Below are positions 26,812 through 35,548 of a stretch of 64,000 nucleotides of DNA, one piece after another; within the stretch, counting starts at the first letter, position 1, and every line of letters begins with the position of its first letter. A program made the translations under genes and the position numbers. The DNA is from Planctomycetaceae bacterium (GTDB taxonomy: Bacteria; Planctomycetota; Planctomycetia; Pirellulales; Pirellulaceae): contig JACKHM010000001.1 in assembly GCA_020638995.1 (NCBI GenBank), forward strand, positions 3,410,001 to 3,474,000, read 5' to 3'. The notes beneath the pieces are model-generated. The model saw only the letters and a list, made by a program, of their open reading frames with translations. It made no database searches and was not told the DNA's origin.

Positions 26812-27888
26812 TCATTCCGTGGAACGTTGGGAACGGATTTGTAGCGGAACGAGCGCCGTTTCGATTGCGGGGGAGAGTTCGGTTCGCGCGACGGTCAGCT
26901 CTCCGTGCTGCAGGATCTCACTCAACGTGAAAGCCGGCATTTCAAACGCAGCGAGTGCCAACATTAGAGCGCGAAGTTCCGTTGCCGATAATGTTGCGCT
27001 GCCGCTCCAGAACTGCAAGTCGATCTGCACCAACTCCGTCTCAGGAACAAATCGCTGGCTCAGGACAAAACTACGTTCCGGGCGTTGCACCAGGATCGCG
27101 GCGGCGAGTAACACTAAGACGAATCGGCATTGGAATGCGTTCGGCAAACGCTCACGAAGCAGCAGTCGTGGCGAAGACGTGGCGATCTGGCCGAGCGCCC
27201 GCATTATCGCTAGCTGGGCGAGGACCACGTGGTAGGCATCGAGAATCGATTCGTCTCGCAACAGGTGCCTGGCCGGCGCGTATACATTTGCCGCACCAGC
27301 CGCCAGCCTCATTACCGCGCGACGCATGGTTCTCGGCGGTTCTCCTCCGCCAAACGGTTCGAATACCGCGAGGTCCAGGCAGCGGCTGACTTCCAACTCG
27401 CCACGCTCAAACAGATCGCTTATAACCGCTGCGAGTCGCTCGGTACCCGCCCGCGAAAACACCACTGCGGCCTGTTGCCAAGTGGTAACGGGATCCAACG
27501 GTTGGCACAGGATCACTAGCGTAGAAAGCAGGACTTCGTGTTCCACAAGTCGGCGATCCAAAGCTGCTGCCAGCCGTGAAACATCCTTTTTCTTAATACG
27601 TCGCCGACCGCCTTTACGGTTGCCCCTTCCACCGCGGCGTTGGTCCCGGCGTTCGAATTGGTCGTATCGATACTGCTGCTCGACCGCATCTTGATATTCC
27701 CACGCGATCCTTCTTTGATAGTCCCGCCATTCTTCCTCGGGCTCATCGCAGCAATCCAACCAATCGTCATTCCAATCATCGTATTCACCAGACCTGCAAA
27801 AACCGCGATCCTGCAAACGTCGCTGGTCGTCTTCCGACAGCATTCCGCGAGCTAACAAGTAGTCGCACAGTTGTTCAATCACTTTCAT
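26812..27888 (-). CDS. Unknown protein, third gene of a MoxR-VWA unit (358 aa)
   Basis: Starts 9 bp after the stop of the VWA/metallopeptidase gene, so it belongs to the same transcript. Residues ~35-75 are acidic and aromatic (DDWNDDWLDCCDEPEEEWRD), followed by an Arg/Gly/Lys-rich stretch (RRDQRRGGRGNRKGGRRRIK, ~80-100) and then an all-helical C-terminal two-thirds without a known domain. No signal peptide or membrane segment. It may be an adaptor for the ATPase/VWA pair. The low-complexity N-terminus suggests a flexible binding region. Confidence 0.7.
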   Translation of the reverse strand: MKVIEQLCDYLLARGMLSEDDQRRLQDRGFCRSGEYDDWNDDWLDCCDEPEEEWRDYQRRIAWEYQDAVEQQYRYDQFERRDQRRGGRGNRKGGRRRIKKKDVSRLAAALDRRLVEHEVLLSTLVILCQPLDPVTTWQQAAVVFSRAGTERLAAVISDLFERGELEVSRCLDLAVFEPFGGGEPPRTMRRAVMRLAAGAANVYAPARHLLRDESILDAYHVVLAQLAIMRALGQIATSSPRLLLRERLPNAFQCRFVLVLLAAAILVQRPERSFVLSQRFVPETELVQIDLQFWSGSATLSATELRALMLALAAFEMPAFTLSEILQHGELTVARTELSPAIETALVPLQIRSQRSTE

Positions 27889-27897
27889 CGCGGCACG

Positions 27898-29208
27898 TCA
27901 GGGTCGGAGGAACAAGACTTCGCCATACGGAGGCTGAAATTTATACGGCTTGGGTACCACCCACAGCACTCGATAAGGAGGCGGTTCCGGCGGATAATCG
28001 ATGTAACCGTCGGTCAAAACGACAGCCGCTGTCACCTCCGAGTCGTCGGCCAGCCGCAACATGGCAGGTGACATGTCGCTGCCACCAAGTCCTTGAATGC
28101 GGTAGTCCGTCAATGCATCAACGTCAACAAATTCGTCCAGGGACACCTCGGTATCGCACTGCAGGATGTGGACCTGATCGACGCCCGCGTTCCGGCAGAA
28201 GCTAGTGATGGCGCCGAGCATGTCCGGCCACTCACTGATCATGGAACCACTGGTGTCGAGTACGATGTGCAACGTCCACCCGGCGCGAATTCGCCCGGGG
28301 CGGATGCAGTCGGACGAGGCGGCACCGCGTCGCGAGGGGCGGGAATAGCTGCGAGCTTGCGGTGCGATGGAATCGGCCCAGCGTTGTAGCGCGAGTTCCC
28401 ACGGGGTGTGGTAATAGCCCTCAAGCGCGGCAACTCCATGCTCCCATTCGCCCCTAGCTTGTCCGGGGTGATGTGTTACTTTGTCCGAGAGCCGCTTGGC
28501 AAGGGCCTGTAGCGCGGCACTTTCGGCCGCAGTCAGTCGAATCAGCTCGCGCCGCCGCTCGATCTCAGGCAGCGGCTCGCCGAATAATTCTCGCTCTAGC
28601 ACCAAGGGAATCATGTCGCCACTGGGTATTCGAGGATCCTTCGCTGGCCGTGCTACCGGCTTTTCGGACGCGACATCGGCGGTGATGCCGGCATTGTGTA
28701 AAGCGACGCCCAGCAGGCCGAGTCCCAGGGGATGGTCGACAGGGACCTGTCCCAGGTTCCACGATCCGCTCGGCGCATAGCGAATGCGTGGAGATTCATT
28801 CGTCTGCATCCATCGGACAACCTGCTCGAAGGAGTGTTCACTGGCGCCCGGCCAATGCAATCCGCCCAGGGGTGGCCTCATCTCCAACTCTTTGGACAGC
28901 AGATCGTTGATGACGTAGTCGTGCGCATAGTTCGACAATTCCGCATCAGCACCCGCACTACGACCAAACGTATCCAATGCCAAGTGCAATAACTCGTGAG
29001 CGAGGACATACGCTGCGTCGGCCAGCGGGAGATCGCGGAACACTTCCGAATTCACCAGGATTCGCCCCGATTCCGTTACCGCGGCCACGTTGACACGGTC
29101 GTCGGCGCGGTATTCAACCGCGTAACCCAGTCCCGCCAGATACGGAAGGTTCGCGAACACCAGCGGTAACGCCTGCTGGACCTTCTGCATCGCCGCATCG
29201 GAATGCAT
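27898..29208 (-). CDS. VWA-like metallopeptidase-domain protein (DUF2201-type), 436 aa
   Basis: Residues ~45-110 contain HELLH (71-75) in VLAHELLHLALDTFGR, a zinc-metallopeptidase motif. The C-terminal third is a von Willebrand A-like domain with the MIDAS motif D318-T-S320-G-S322 in LHIVLDTSGSM. This combination matches the DUF2201 proteins found beside MoxR ATPases. No signal peptide, so it acts in the cytoplasm. The family is thought to work as a chaperone-like pair with the upstream ATPase; whether the peptidase site is active is not known. Its start lies inside the end of the ATPase frame (133-bp overlap), which is unusually long. Confidence 0.85.
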   Translation of the reverse strand: MHSDAAMQKVQQALPLVFANLPYLAGLGYAVEYRADDRVNVAAVTESGRILVNSEVFRDLPLADAAYVLAHELLHLALDTFGRSAGADAELSNYAHDYVINDLLSKELEMRPPLGGLHWPGASEHSFEQVVRWMQTNESPRIRYAPSGSWNLGQVPVDHPLGLGLLGVALHNAGITADVASEKPVARPAKDPRIPSGDMIPLVLERELFGEPLPEIERRRELIRLTAAESAALQALAKRLSDKVTHHPGQARGEWEHGVAALEGYYHTPWELALQRWADSIAPQARSYSRPSRRGAASSDCIRPGRIRAGWTLHIVLDTSGSMISEWPDMLGAITSFCRNAGVDQVHILQCDTEVSLDEFVDVDALTDYRIQGLGGSDMSPAMLRLADDSEVTAAVVLTDGYIDYPPEPPPYRVLWVVPKPYKFQPPYGEVLFLRP

Positions 29209-30062
29209 GGCCGGCCCACGGTGCTGCGACGAGCCGACAAATCATTGGGCAGCAATGACGGATCGCGAAATAGTGCTTCAATGTCCGGAACCTTCCGTAA
29301 GTTTTCGTCTGCCATTGTGCAAAACAACGCTGCGTCTGCCGCCGTCACGCGACCAAATGCCAAAGCACGTCGCGTTTGACGATCCAAGATGCCGCTTTCT
29401 TCCGCAAGATCCAAAGCACGTGACAACTGGGCCCAACTCCGCGGCGTCGAGAATGGAACTGGATTCGCCGGCACTTGCCGCATCAGGACCTCGGGCATGA
29501 AACTCACGAACGCCAAGATCTCGGAGCGAATTCGATTGGCTCGCGCCCATTGCAGCCACTCGTTGTTGTCAACTCGCAGATTCAGTATCGTCACGCGGTT
29601 AACGAGCGCCGCGCTCAACGAACGCACCAGCGAACGATCTTCCGCTCGGTTCCCCGCCGCGACCACCCAGGTTCCCTCCGGCAGCTTGTGCTCGCCCAAG
29701 CGTCGTTCGAGCAACAGGGAATAGAACGCCTTTTGAATATCCGGCGCGCAAGTGGGCAATTCGTCCAGGAACAGACAGAACGGTTGCGGATCTTCCGGTA
29801 GCAACACGCGCGGCGGGCAAAATACCGAGCGTTCCCCGACGATCCGCGGAATCCCGCTCACATCCTCCGGCGCGATCTGCGTCCCCAGCAGCGACCGGCA
29901 CTCTAACCCCGAATCCTTCGATACCTGAATCACAGAATCCGACTTGCCCACCCCGGGCGGCGACAACAACAGTATGCTCTGCTCATGCGCCATACAACGA
30001 ATCACCGCCTGCGCTTGGCCGAGTGTAACAGTTTCGATCAACGGTGCTGCATTGCCGGACAT
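29076..30062 (-). CDS. MoxR-family AAA+ ATPase (328 aa)
   Basis: Walker A at residues ~34-41 (SPPGVGKS; the first Gly of GxxGxGKS is Ser), Walker B FCLFLDELPT with Asp100-Glu101, and the sensor-1 block WVVAAGNRAED about 30 residues later. MoxR ATPases remodel or mature partner proteins together with a VWA protein, which is the next gene here. The last ~44 residues (after LSARRSTVGRP) are Arg/Trp-rich and read through the start of the VWA gene in another frame, so the natural C-terminus may be shorter, perhaps because of a frameshift or a lost stop. Confidence 0.88.
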   Translation of the reverse strand: MSGNAAPLIETVTLGQAQAVIRCMAHEQSILLLSPPGVGKSDSVIQVSKDSGLECRSLLGTQIAPEDVSGIPRIVGERSVFCPPRVLLPEDPQPFCLFLDELPTCAPDIQKAFYSLLLERRLGEHKLPEGTWVVAAGNRAEDRSLVRSLSAALVNRVTILNLRVDNNEWLQWARANRIRSEILAFVSFMPEVLMRQVPANPVPFSTPRSWAQLSRALDLAEESGILDRQTRRALAFGRVTAADAALFCTMADENLRKVPDIEALFRDPSLLPNDLSARRSTVGRPCIPMRRCRRSSRRYRWCSRTFRIWRDWVTRLNTAPTTVSTWPR

Positions 30063-30541
30063 CGGTAATTCCCGCTAGTTTATTCCCTTGGTCGTCGAAT
30101 CGTCTTCAACCGTCTCGCTATGCTCGGCACGTTGTTCTGCGAAGTTCAATCGAAGTAGCTTGCCGTTGTCGTAGTCACGAACACCCACGAGAAATGGTTA
30201 TCGATCGGCCTCATGAAGACTGACGCCGCAACCAAGGCTTATGCCCCATATGATGAATGCGAAAGGCAGAGTAAGAGTTCGTCGCATTTCCGATCTTCGA
30301 GTGAAATGGAGTGTTTTATGCCCAGGGACGCAACTTTCTTGCAGAGCAATTATCATCCGACAAACGCAAGTTTTTCTGTAACTCCGCAGGCGACTCGCAT
30401 AAGCAAGCCGCGCCGCTCTTAGCCACTCGTGTGTAAACACCAGAGGCCGCCAGTGGATCGTTCGGATTTAGGAGATCTTTTCGTAACGCCTGATCGGTGC
30501 AAACGTTTCATCAGACTTCGGATAGAATACAGGGTCGGGAC
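30063..30541. other. Intergenic gap (479 bp)
   Basis: Lies upstream of the MoxR unit and downstream of the second NADAR gene; it should hold the MoxR promoter. The only frame worth noting is a 29-codon minus-strand one from 30287 to 30198 (MRRTLTLPFAFIIWGISLGC), a possible tiny lipoprotein, but the ribosome-binding site is weak and I do not call it. Confidence 0.4.
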
Positions 30542-31135
30542 TCAGACAACATACCTCAGATCGTGGCCAAGCAGCATTAGGTTGTCAATGTCTGGCGTGA
30601 TCGGCTCGGGCCACTCTTCGTCATCATCTTCGCCACTCATCCAATCAATGACGTTGTCTCGCAAATCTGTGAGCAACATGCCGAGAACATTTTCGCCTCG
30701 TAGCACACGGTCGGCTTCCAAGACCGCGCCCCAGAAGCGATCTTTCGACGACCGCTCGACAATCGTTCGATTTCCTGTCGATCGCAGTACTTGACACAAC
30801 TCGCCGAAGTGTTGGTAGAGCTTGAGTTGCAGGCACCACCGCATGATGGGCACTCGCACGTCGTCCCAGTCGGGACGCGATGCTGCTCGTCGATTCTGAT
30901 TATAGGCCATCAACTTCGCTTGCATGGCGTGCTTGGCGGCGAGGATTTCGCTTTGCCAATCGGGCTGGTGCGGAAATCGACAGGCCTGATACAAGGCTTC
31001 CGTTGACTGTACTTCGATTCCATGGACTCGGAGTGGAAACCAGTTGCACATGTTTGAAAGCTTGCCGAATTCCTCTCGCACGCGGAAGAATACGGCACAA
31101 TTCTCGATGCGAGTCGTTCCATTGTCCCAGATCAT
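30542..31135 (-). CDS. NADAR-domain protein (YbiA-like), second copy
   Basis: 197 aa, GGGAG 6 nt before the ATG. It shares the blocks of the NADAR family: EFGKLSNMCNWFPLRVHGIE, STEALYQACRFPHQPDWQ, and DRFWGAVLEADRVLRGENVLG, and fills the usual family length with a short acidic tail (MSGEDDDEEWPEP). Expected activity is N-glycosidic cleavage of ADP-ribosyl or ribosylated substrates. It is clearly the parent type of the broken copy on both sides of the IS1380 element, with which it aligns codon by codon. No toxin gene is adjacent. Confidence 0.85.
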   Translation of the reverse strand: MIWDNGTTRIENCAVFFRVREEFGKLSNMCNWFPLRVHGIEVQSTEALYQACRFPHQPDWQSEILAAKHAMQAKLMAYNQNRRAASRPDWDDVRVPIMRWCLQLKLYQHFGELCQVLRSTGNRTIVERSSKDRFWGAVLEADRVLRGENVLGMLLTDLRDNVIDWMSGEDDDEEWPEPITPDIDNLMLLGHDLRYVV

Positions 31136-31904
31136 TGTTAACTCCCTATTTCGACCGCTTTTTGATAGTTGTATGGTGCTGATCGGTTATGCCGCCAACG
31201 ACGTTGCCTGACGATCTTTTAGACGAGTAGTTGAACCGGAGTTTAGCCGCGAACTGAAAGTTCTTTGCGTAAGGGCTGGCGAGTCGATTGGATGGCGGGC
31301 GATCCGGCGAAGTGGTTTGAGACAGCTCTTGGCAATTACGGGAATCGAACCAGCATCTGACTCTTCCCAGTTCTTGCTGTTGTTACTTATTGGAGACCGC
31401 GTACTTGCCTGGAAAAGAAGCGAAGCCTACGACGCAAGCCTCGACGGCAAGGGTTGATCCGGCGCGCGATTGCCGACCTCCTGACACTCGCTGACTGGTC
31501 CGCGGGAACGGCTGGGTGTAACTGATAGCCGTACTCGATTTATTCAATCGCAAGTTCGTCGGTCGCTCGATCGGCGACGGCTTGGCCGCGACATTGGCCA
31601 GTGAGGCTCTACATCAGGCGATTGAGCACGGACACCAGATACGAACCAGTTGCTGCGAGATCGGGGCTGCCAGTAGTAAACGTACGACGTTTACCAAACG
31701 GACTTGGGAGGCACGCGGCATCACTTTTTCATGGGTCGTACGGGATTCTGTTACGCTAAGAAACTGCTTGGTGCATCCACCGGTCACCAGTGGACGACGA
31801 GAATCGCAAATTGGTCCGTGTGTGTTTTGTATAACGGAAGTGATGGAGCCGAGTTCTTTCGACCTCTCATTGAAGTGAACGTGCTATTTGCGGAGGCCTT
31901 GCCC
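31136..31904. other. Degraded intergenic DNA with a tRNA-like remnant
   Basis: No supported gene. On the minus strand, 31409-31330 has GGCAAGT at one end and AATTGCC at the other (6 of 7 pairs) and a T-loop-like GG-TTCGATT-CC, but no D-arm; this may be a decayed tRNA end. A plus-strand open frame from 31704 (MGGTRHHFFMGRTGFCYAKK) might be an old gene piece; it runs into the NADAR remnant in antisense and has no known domain. Confidence 0.35.
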
Positions 31905-31915
31905 TATCGCACTTT

Positions 31916-31953
31916 AATTCCACAGCCCTTCAGCAATTCCACAGCCCTTCAGC
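31916..31953. repeat. 19-bp tandem duplication in the NADAR remnant
   Basis: AATTCCACAGCCCTTCAGC occurs twice head to tail (31916-31934, 31935-31953), an exact slippage-type duplication that shifts the frame of the remnant. Confidence 0.9.
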
Positions 31954-32026
31954 GGAAACCAGTTGCACATGGTCGAAAGCTTGCCGAATTGCTCCCGGCC
32001 TCGAAAGAACACGTCGCAGGTTTAGA

Positions 32027-33965
32027 CCTTAAACAAGCGAAGCCCCCTGCACGATTCGCGGTTAGCGCATAAAAATACTCGAAAATCCCCAGCGAATCGC
32101 GTGATTCTGGTGTGGTGCCGTTTCCGCGACTCGCCAGTTATGGAGGACTTTCGAGTGAACACGAGGATACGCCCCGCAGCCGGTTCTCGCAAGCACGGCG
32201 CTCGTTGTCACGAAGCTTGGCGGAAGCAGTGGCAACGGCGTCAGCGACGAATTGCCCGGCGACTCGACAAGCAACACCGGGAGCCGAATGACGGCCTCAG
32301 TGGTGAACGGCCCGTGCTGCAAGGCGCGAACGTGCAGTGCGTGATGGGCGAACGTCAGTGTGGCACCGCGTATGGCGGCGTGGCCGTCATGCACCAATTG
32401 GTCCGCGAGTTACAACTGGCTGAAGCGATCGACCAACGGTTGCAGTTATTGAAGTGGCACAAGCCTTACCATGAATCGGATCATGTCTTGAACTTCGCCT
32501 ATAACGCCTTGTGTGATGGAACGTGTTTGGAAGACATGGAATTGCGTCGCACGGACGAGGCCTATCTGGATGGATTGGGCGCACGGCGGACTCCTGATCC
32601 GACCACTGCCGGAGACTTCTGCCGAAGATTTGAAGAACACGATGTTCGCACCTTGATGGAAGTCTTCGATGAGACGCGCCTCAAAGTTTGGCAGCGCCAG
32701 CCCGCGGAGTTCTTTGCAGAAGCACAGATCGATATGGACGGCACGTTGGTCGAGACCGGCGCCGAAAAGATGCAAGGCATCGATATCTCCTACAACGGCG
32801 TGTGGGGTTATCACCCGCTGGTCGTTTCGCTGGCGAATACAGGCGAGGTGCTGTCGGTTGTGAATCGCAGCGGTAACCGACCAAGTCACGAAGGTGCCGC
32901 CGCCGAAGCTGACAAGGCGATCGCTGTCTGTCGGCGAGCAGGCTTCCGCCGCATCCGACTGCGCGGCGATACAGACTTCACGCAGACCAAGCATTTGGAC
33001 CGCTGGGACGAGGATCACGTGACGTTTGTGTTCGGCGTGGATGCCAGGATTCCCTTGCAAATCCAGGCCGACGAGCTTCCCGACAAGGCTTGGAAAAAGT
33101 TGCGGCGAGCGCCTCGCTACACGGTCAAGACGAACCGCCGCCGCAAACGCGGCAAGGTCAAAGAGCGGATCGTGCGAAAGCGTCAGTTCGAGAACGTGAA
33201 GTTGAAGTCGGAGGATGTCGCCGAAATGGAATATCGCCCCACAGCGTGTCGCAAGACTTATCGTTTGATCATCGTGCGGAAGAACTTGATTCGCCGGGAT
33301 GGACAGGGCGAGCTATTCCCTGACTACCGCTACTTCTTTTATCTCACGAACGATCGCACGGCGACTTCTCAACAGATCGTATTCTCCGCCAATGACCGTT
33401 GCGATCAAGAGAACCTCAACGCGCAACTCAAAGGAGGCGTTTGTGCGCTGACGACACCCGTTCACACGCTGGTGAGCAATTGGGCCTACATGGTGATGAC
33501 CAGCTTGGCGTGGAATCTCAAAGCGTGGTTGGCGTTGTGGGGCATGCCGTCAGGAACGTCGAGCGAGCAAATCACTCAGCGTTCGCAACAACAGCGCGTG
33601 CTACGGATGGAGTTCAAAACGTTTGTGAACTACTTGATGCGTCTACCGGCCATGGTGACACATACCGGTCGCCGTGTGATGGTGCGATTCATCAGTTGGT
33701 CGCCGCTGCAGCCAGTCCTGTTCCGCGTGCTGGAGACCATTCGCCGTCGGCGCTGTTAATCGGCTACGCGGCGGCTCGCGTCAGCGCCGCACAAGAGTCG
33801 CGAGTACGTCCGCTCGCGTCGCCCCACTCAGCAACCCTCCCACCGTCCCCGCCAAACTCTAATGAAGCAACCACAATTCGATTACTTGCCGCTCCGCGAC
33901 GGAGCTTCGCTAACGCTGCGCGCCGCGAATCGCCCTACGAGCCCGCGGCGTTCGCTTGTTTAAGG
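32027..33965 (+). mobile_element. IS1380-family insertion sequence (1939 bp)
   Basis: Ends are perfect 15-bp inverted repeats, CCTTAAACAAGCGAA (32027-32041) and TTCGCTTGTTTAAGG (33951-33965). Both are flanked by TTTAGA (32021-32026 and 33966-33971), a 6-bp direct repeat that fits a target duplication (the family usually makes 4-5 bp, so one or two bases may match by chance). It carries one full transposase frame and looks intact. It is inserted in a NADAR remnant. Confidence 0.9.
32101..33759 (+). CDS. IS1380-family DDE transposase
   Basis: 552 aa. The DDE catalytic blocks are visible: IDMDGT in the first beta strand block, LRGDTDF in the second, and the Glu in NDRCDQENLNAQLKGG in the third, followed by the usual WAYMVMTSLAWNLKAWLAL helix. 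A beta-rich insertion with a basic stretch (KTNRRRKRGKVKERIVRKRQ) lies between the second and third blocks. The start at 32101 is the first available one; a later ATG could be used. No frameshift or stop is seen, so the element may be active. Confidence 0.9.
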   Translation: MILVWCRFRDSPVMEDFRVNTRIRPAAGSRKHGARCHEAWRKQWQRRQRRIARRLDKQHREPNDGLSGERPVLQGANVQCVMGERQCGTAYGGVAVMHQLVRELQLAEAIDQRLQLLKWHKPYHESDHVLNFAYNALCDGTCLEDMELRRTDEAYLDGLGARRTPDPTTAGDFCRRFEEHDVRTLMEVFDETRLKVWQRQPAEFFAEAQIDMDGTLVETGAEKMQGIDISYNGVWGYHPLVVSLANTGEVLSVVNRSGNRPSHEGAAAEADKAIAVCRRAGFRRIRLRGDTDFTQTKHLDRWDEDHVTFVFGVDARIPLQIQADELPDKAWKKLRRAPRYTVKTNRRRKRGKVKERIVRKRQFENVKLKSEDVAEMEYRPTACRKTYRLIIVRKNLIRRDGQGELFPDYRYFFYLTNDRTATSQQIVFSANDRCDQENLNAQLKGGVCALTTPVHTLVSNWAYMVMTSLAWNLKAWLALWGMPSGTSSEQITQRSQQQRVLRMEFKTFVNYLMRLPAMVTHTGRRVMVRFISWSPLQPVLFRVLETIRRRRC

Positions 33966-34150
33966 TTTAGATGCGAGTCGTCCCTTCGTCGCAGATTATC
34001 TTTAAATAAATCTTAACTCCCAAAGCGCGAACCCCATAAGTCGATTAAACTTCTACGCGTGGAATCGGATGTCGAAGGGAAGCTCTCTCCCCATCTCACG
34101 AAAACACGTTCGAGTGGCGACTAGCGTTAGCGAGTAAGCCAGTTCCTACG
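33760..34150. other. IS right end and NADAR remnant, no further gene
   Basis: Holds the 3' noncoding end of the IS (to 33965), the duplicated TTTAGA, the start of the NADAR remnant with its old ribosome-binding region (GGGAGTTAAG at ~34010-34022 on the minus strand), and about 130 bp without any recognisable feature before the protease stop at 34151. Confidence 0.6.
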
Positions 34151-35548
34151 TTACTCAAAGAGCTTCGCAAAGGTTCGCCAACGCTCGTTCATCTCCGCCG
34201 ACTGAAATGGCTTGGCGGGGAATATTTCCGTGGCGGTGGTTACGGTCCAACGGTCGTTCTTGAGTGTCATTTGGATTGATTTGCGTTCGTTGCGAGGCAT
34301 GATGATCAAGTCCATGCGATTGTCGTTATCGGTGTCGAAAAAAATTGTCTTGTTCGGTTGAAGCACCATTGCGAACTCGGTGTCCCAGTCTGCAACTGGA
34401 TCGAACGTGGATAGTCTGTTGAGCATCTTCTTTTTGCTTGGCGAACTGGCGGAATCTTGATCGATGTCAATCCAGATTCCCTTCGGGCCTGATTCTTCAT
34501 CGACAGAAAAGACCAATGTTTCATTGATCTGGTCCTCGTCGAGGTCGGCAGTGGCGATGTTCCGGGCCTGGGGAATTGAAGAGGGCGGCGTCGGGCGGGG
34601 CTCCTTGGGCCAGTCCTTTAAGAACTCCTCGACTTCTTGCAGTTCGACGTGATACGAAAAACTGCGATCACCGACATCGGCTGGAACGGCATAGGTTACC
34701 GCAATGAGTTTACCTTCTTCATCGAGAAGCGGTCCTCCCGAGTCGCCCGGATTGACTCCACACGTCGAAAGGGTTGTCCGTCGGAAGGGTTGGTCTTTGA
34801 GTGCGGCTTGCACTTCGCGGGTGACTTGCGGATCGACTCCAAGCAAGAGTCCCGGAACGATGTGATCGTGTGGATGTCGCCCGTGGCCCGAGATGACGCC
34901 GACGCGCAACGTCCACAAAACTCCTGAGCTTGGATGGCCGATCGCATAGCATGAGGTTCCCGCAGACGGCGTCTTCGCGGCTCGTTCGATGAACGGAACT
35001 CGGCGTACACCGGCTGGCAACTTCGTCAGCTTCAACAGTGCCAGATCGCGAGTCTCGTCGCGTTTGTAAACAACGGCCTCAAGGTAACCGGGCATGACTT
35101 GCATGGCACCGTCCTTATCAAGATCGCCGTACACAATTCTTGCGACTTGTCCGCCGCGTTCCGCGGAAAACGGCATGCCATCCACAACATGATTGTTCGT
35201 CACGATCCAACCGTCTTCCCGAACGAAGAACCCCGAACCGTGTCCGGTCTCGCCATCCGTAACGTAAACAATGCCGGGTGCCGCCTTGGCGAACACCTCG
35301 ATGGCGGCGGGATCGCGAAACTGGCTGCGCGCAGTCGCAAGCTCCGCTTCGTGTTTGGGCAGACTGGGCTCCAAGCGCCACCCTAAATGTTGCGGTGCCA
35401 CCCAAGGTACTGTTTCTGTATCCTTGATCTTGTCTCGCAACTTTGCATCATCGAGTTCGTCGGCCGACACCGGCGCGACAATCATCGGGACGACTGCCAA
35501 GGCGAATGAGGTAAGCATTGCCACCGGGTGTTGCAAAATGGATCGCAT
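34151..35548 (-). CDS. Exported trypsin-like serine protease with calcium-loop C-terminus (465 aa)
   Basis: Start at 35548 (MRSILQHPVAMLTSFALAVV), with GGGGAG upstream; an ATG nine codons earlier is less likely. Signal peptide ~1-29 (cleavage near VSA). Protease domain ~80-310 with His120 (TNNHVVDG), Asp168 (TRDLALLK) and Ser270 (NPGDSGGP), the HtrA-type triad, but no PDZ domain follows. Instead the C-terminal ~140 residues contain Asp-rich loops, DLDEDQINET and DTDNDNRMDLI, of the type used for calcium binding in FG-GAP/VCBS-like repeats. It probably degrades or processes exported proteins. It lies next to the split TPR-CHAT gene on the same strand. Confidence 0.88.
   Translation of the reverse strand: MRSILQHPVAMLTSFALAVVPMIVAPVSADELDDAKLRDKIKDTETVPWVAPQHLGWRLEPSLPKHEAELATARSQFRDPAAIEVFAKAAPGIVYVTDGETGHGSGFFVREDGWIVTNNHVVDGMPFSAERGGQVARIVYGDLDKDGAMQVMPGYLEAVVYKRDETRDLALLKLTKLPAGVRRVPFIERAAKTPSAGTSCYAIGHPSSGVLWTLRVGVISGHGRHPHDHIVPGLLLGVDPQVTREVQAALKDQPFRRTTLSTCGVNPGDSGGPLLDEEGKLIAVTYAVPADVGDRSFSYHVELQEVEEFLKDWPKEPRPTPPSSIPQARNIATADLDEDQINETLVFSVDEESGPKGIWIDIDQDSASSPSKKKMLNRLSTFDPVADWDTEFAMVLQPNKTIFFDTDNDNRMDLIIMPRNERKSIQMTLKNDRWTVTTATEIFPAKPFQSAEMNERWRTFAKLFE

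Larger units (their letters stand above)
31905..33999 (-). pseudogene. NADAR gene remnant split by the IS1380 element
   Basis: Right part 33966-33999 and left part ~31905-32026 join, after removal of the IS and one TTTAGA copy, into a frame matching codons 1 to ~45 of the NADAR gene at 30542-31135. The start ATG is now ATA (33997-33999), codon 11 is TAA within the target-site sequence, and a 19-bp tandem duplication (31916-31934 and 31935-31953) shifts the frame. The rest of the gene is absent. The in-frame TAA is present in the joined sequence, so the gene was probably dead before the IS arrived. Confidence 0.8.

Noticed and set aside
30198..30287. 29-codon possible lipoprotein
   Set aside because: The Cys context (SLGC) does not fit the lipobox well and the ribosome-binding site is weak.
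31704..32072. 122-codon plus-strand frame before the IS
   Set aside because: Its end is antisense to the NADAR remnant and runs into the IS; no domain, so not called a gene.
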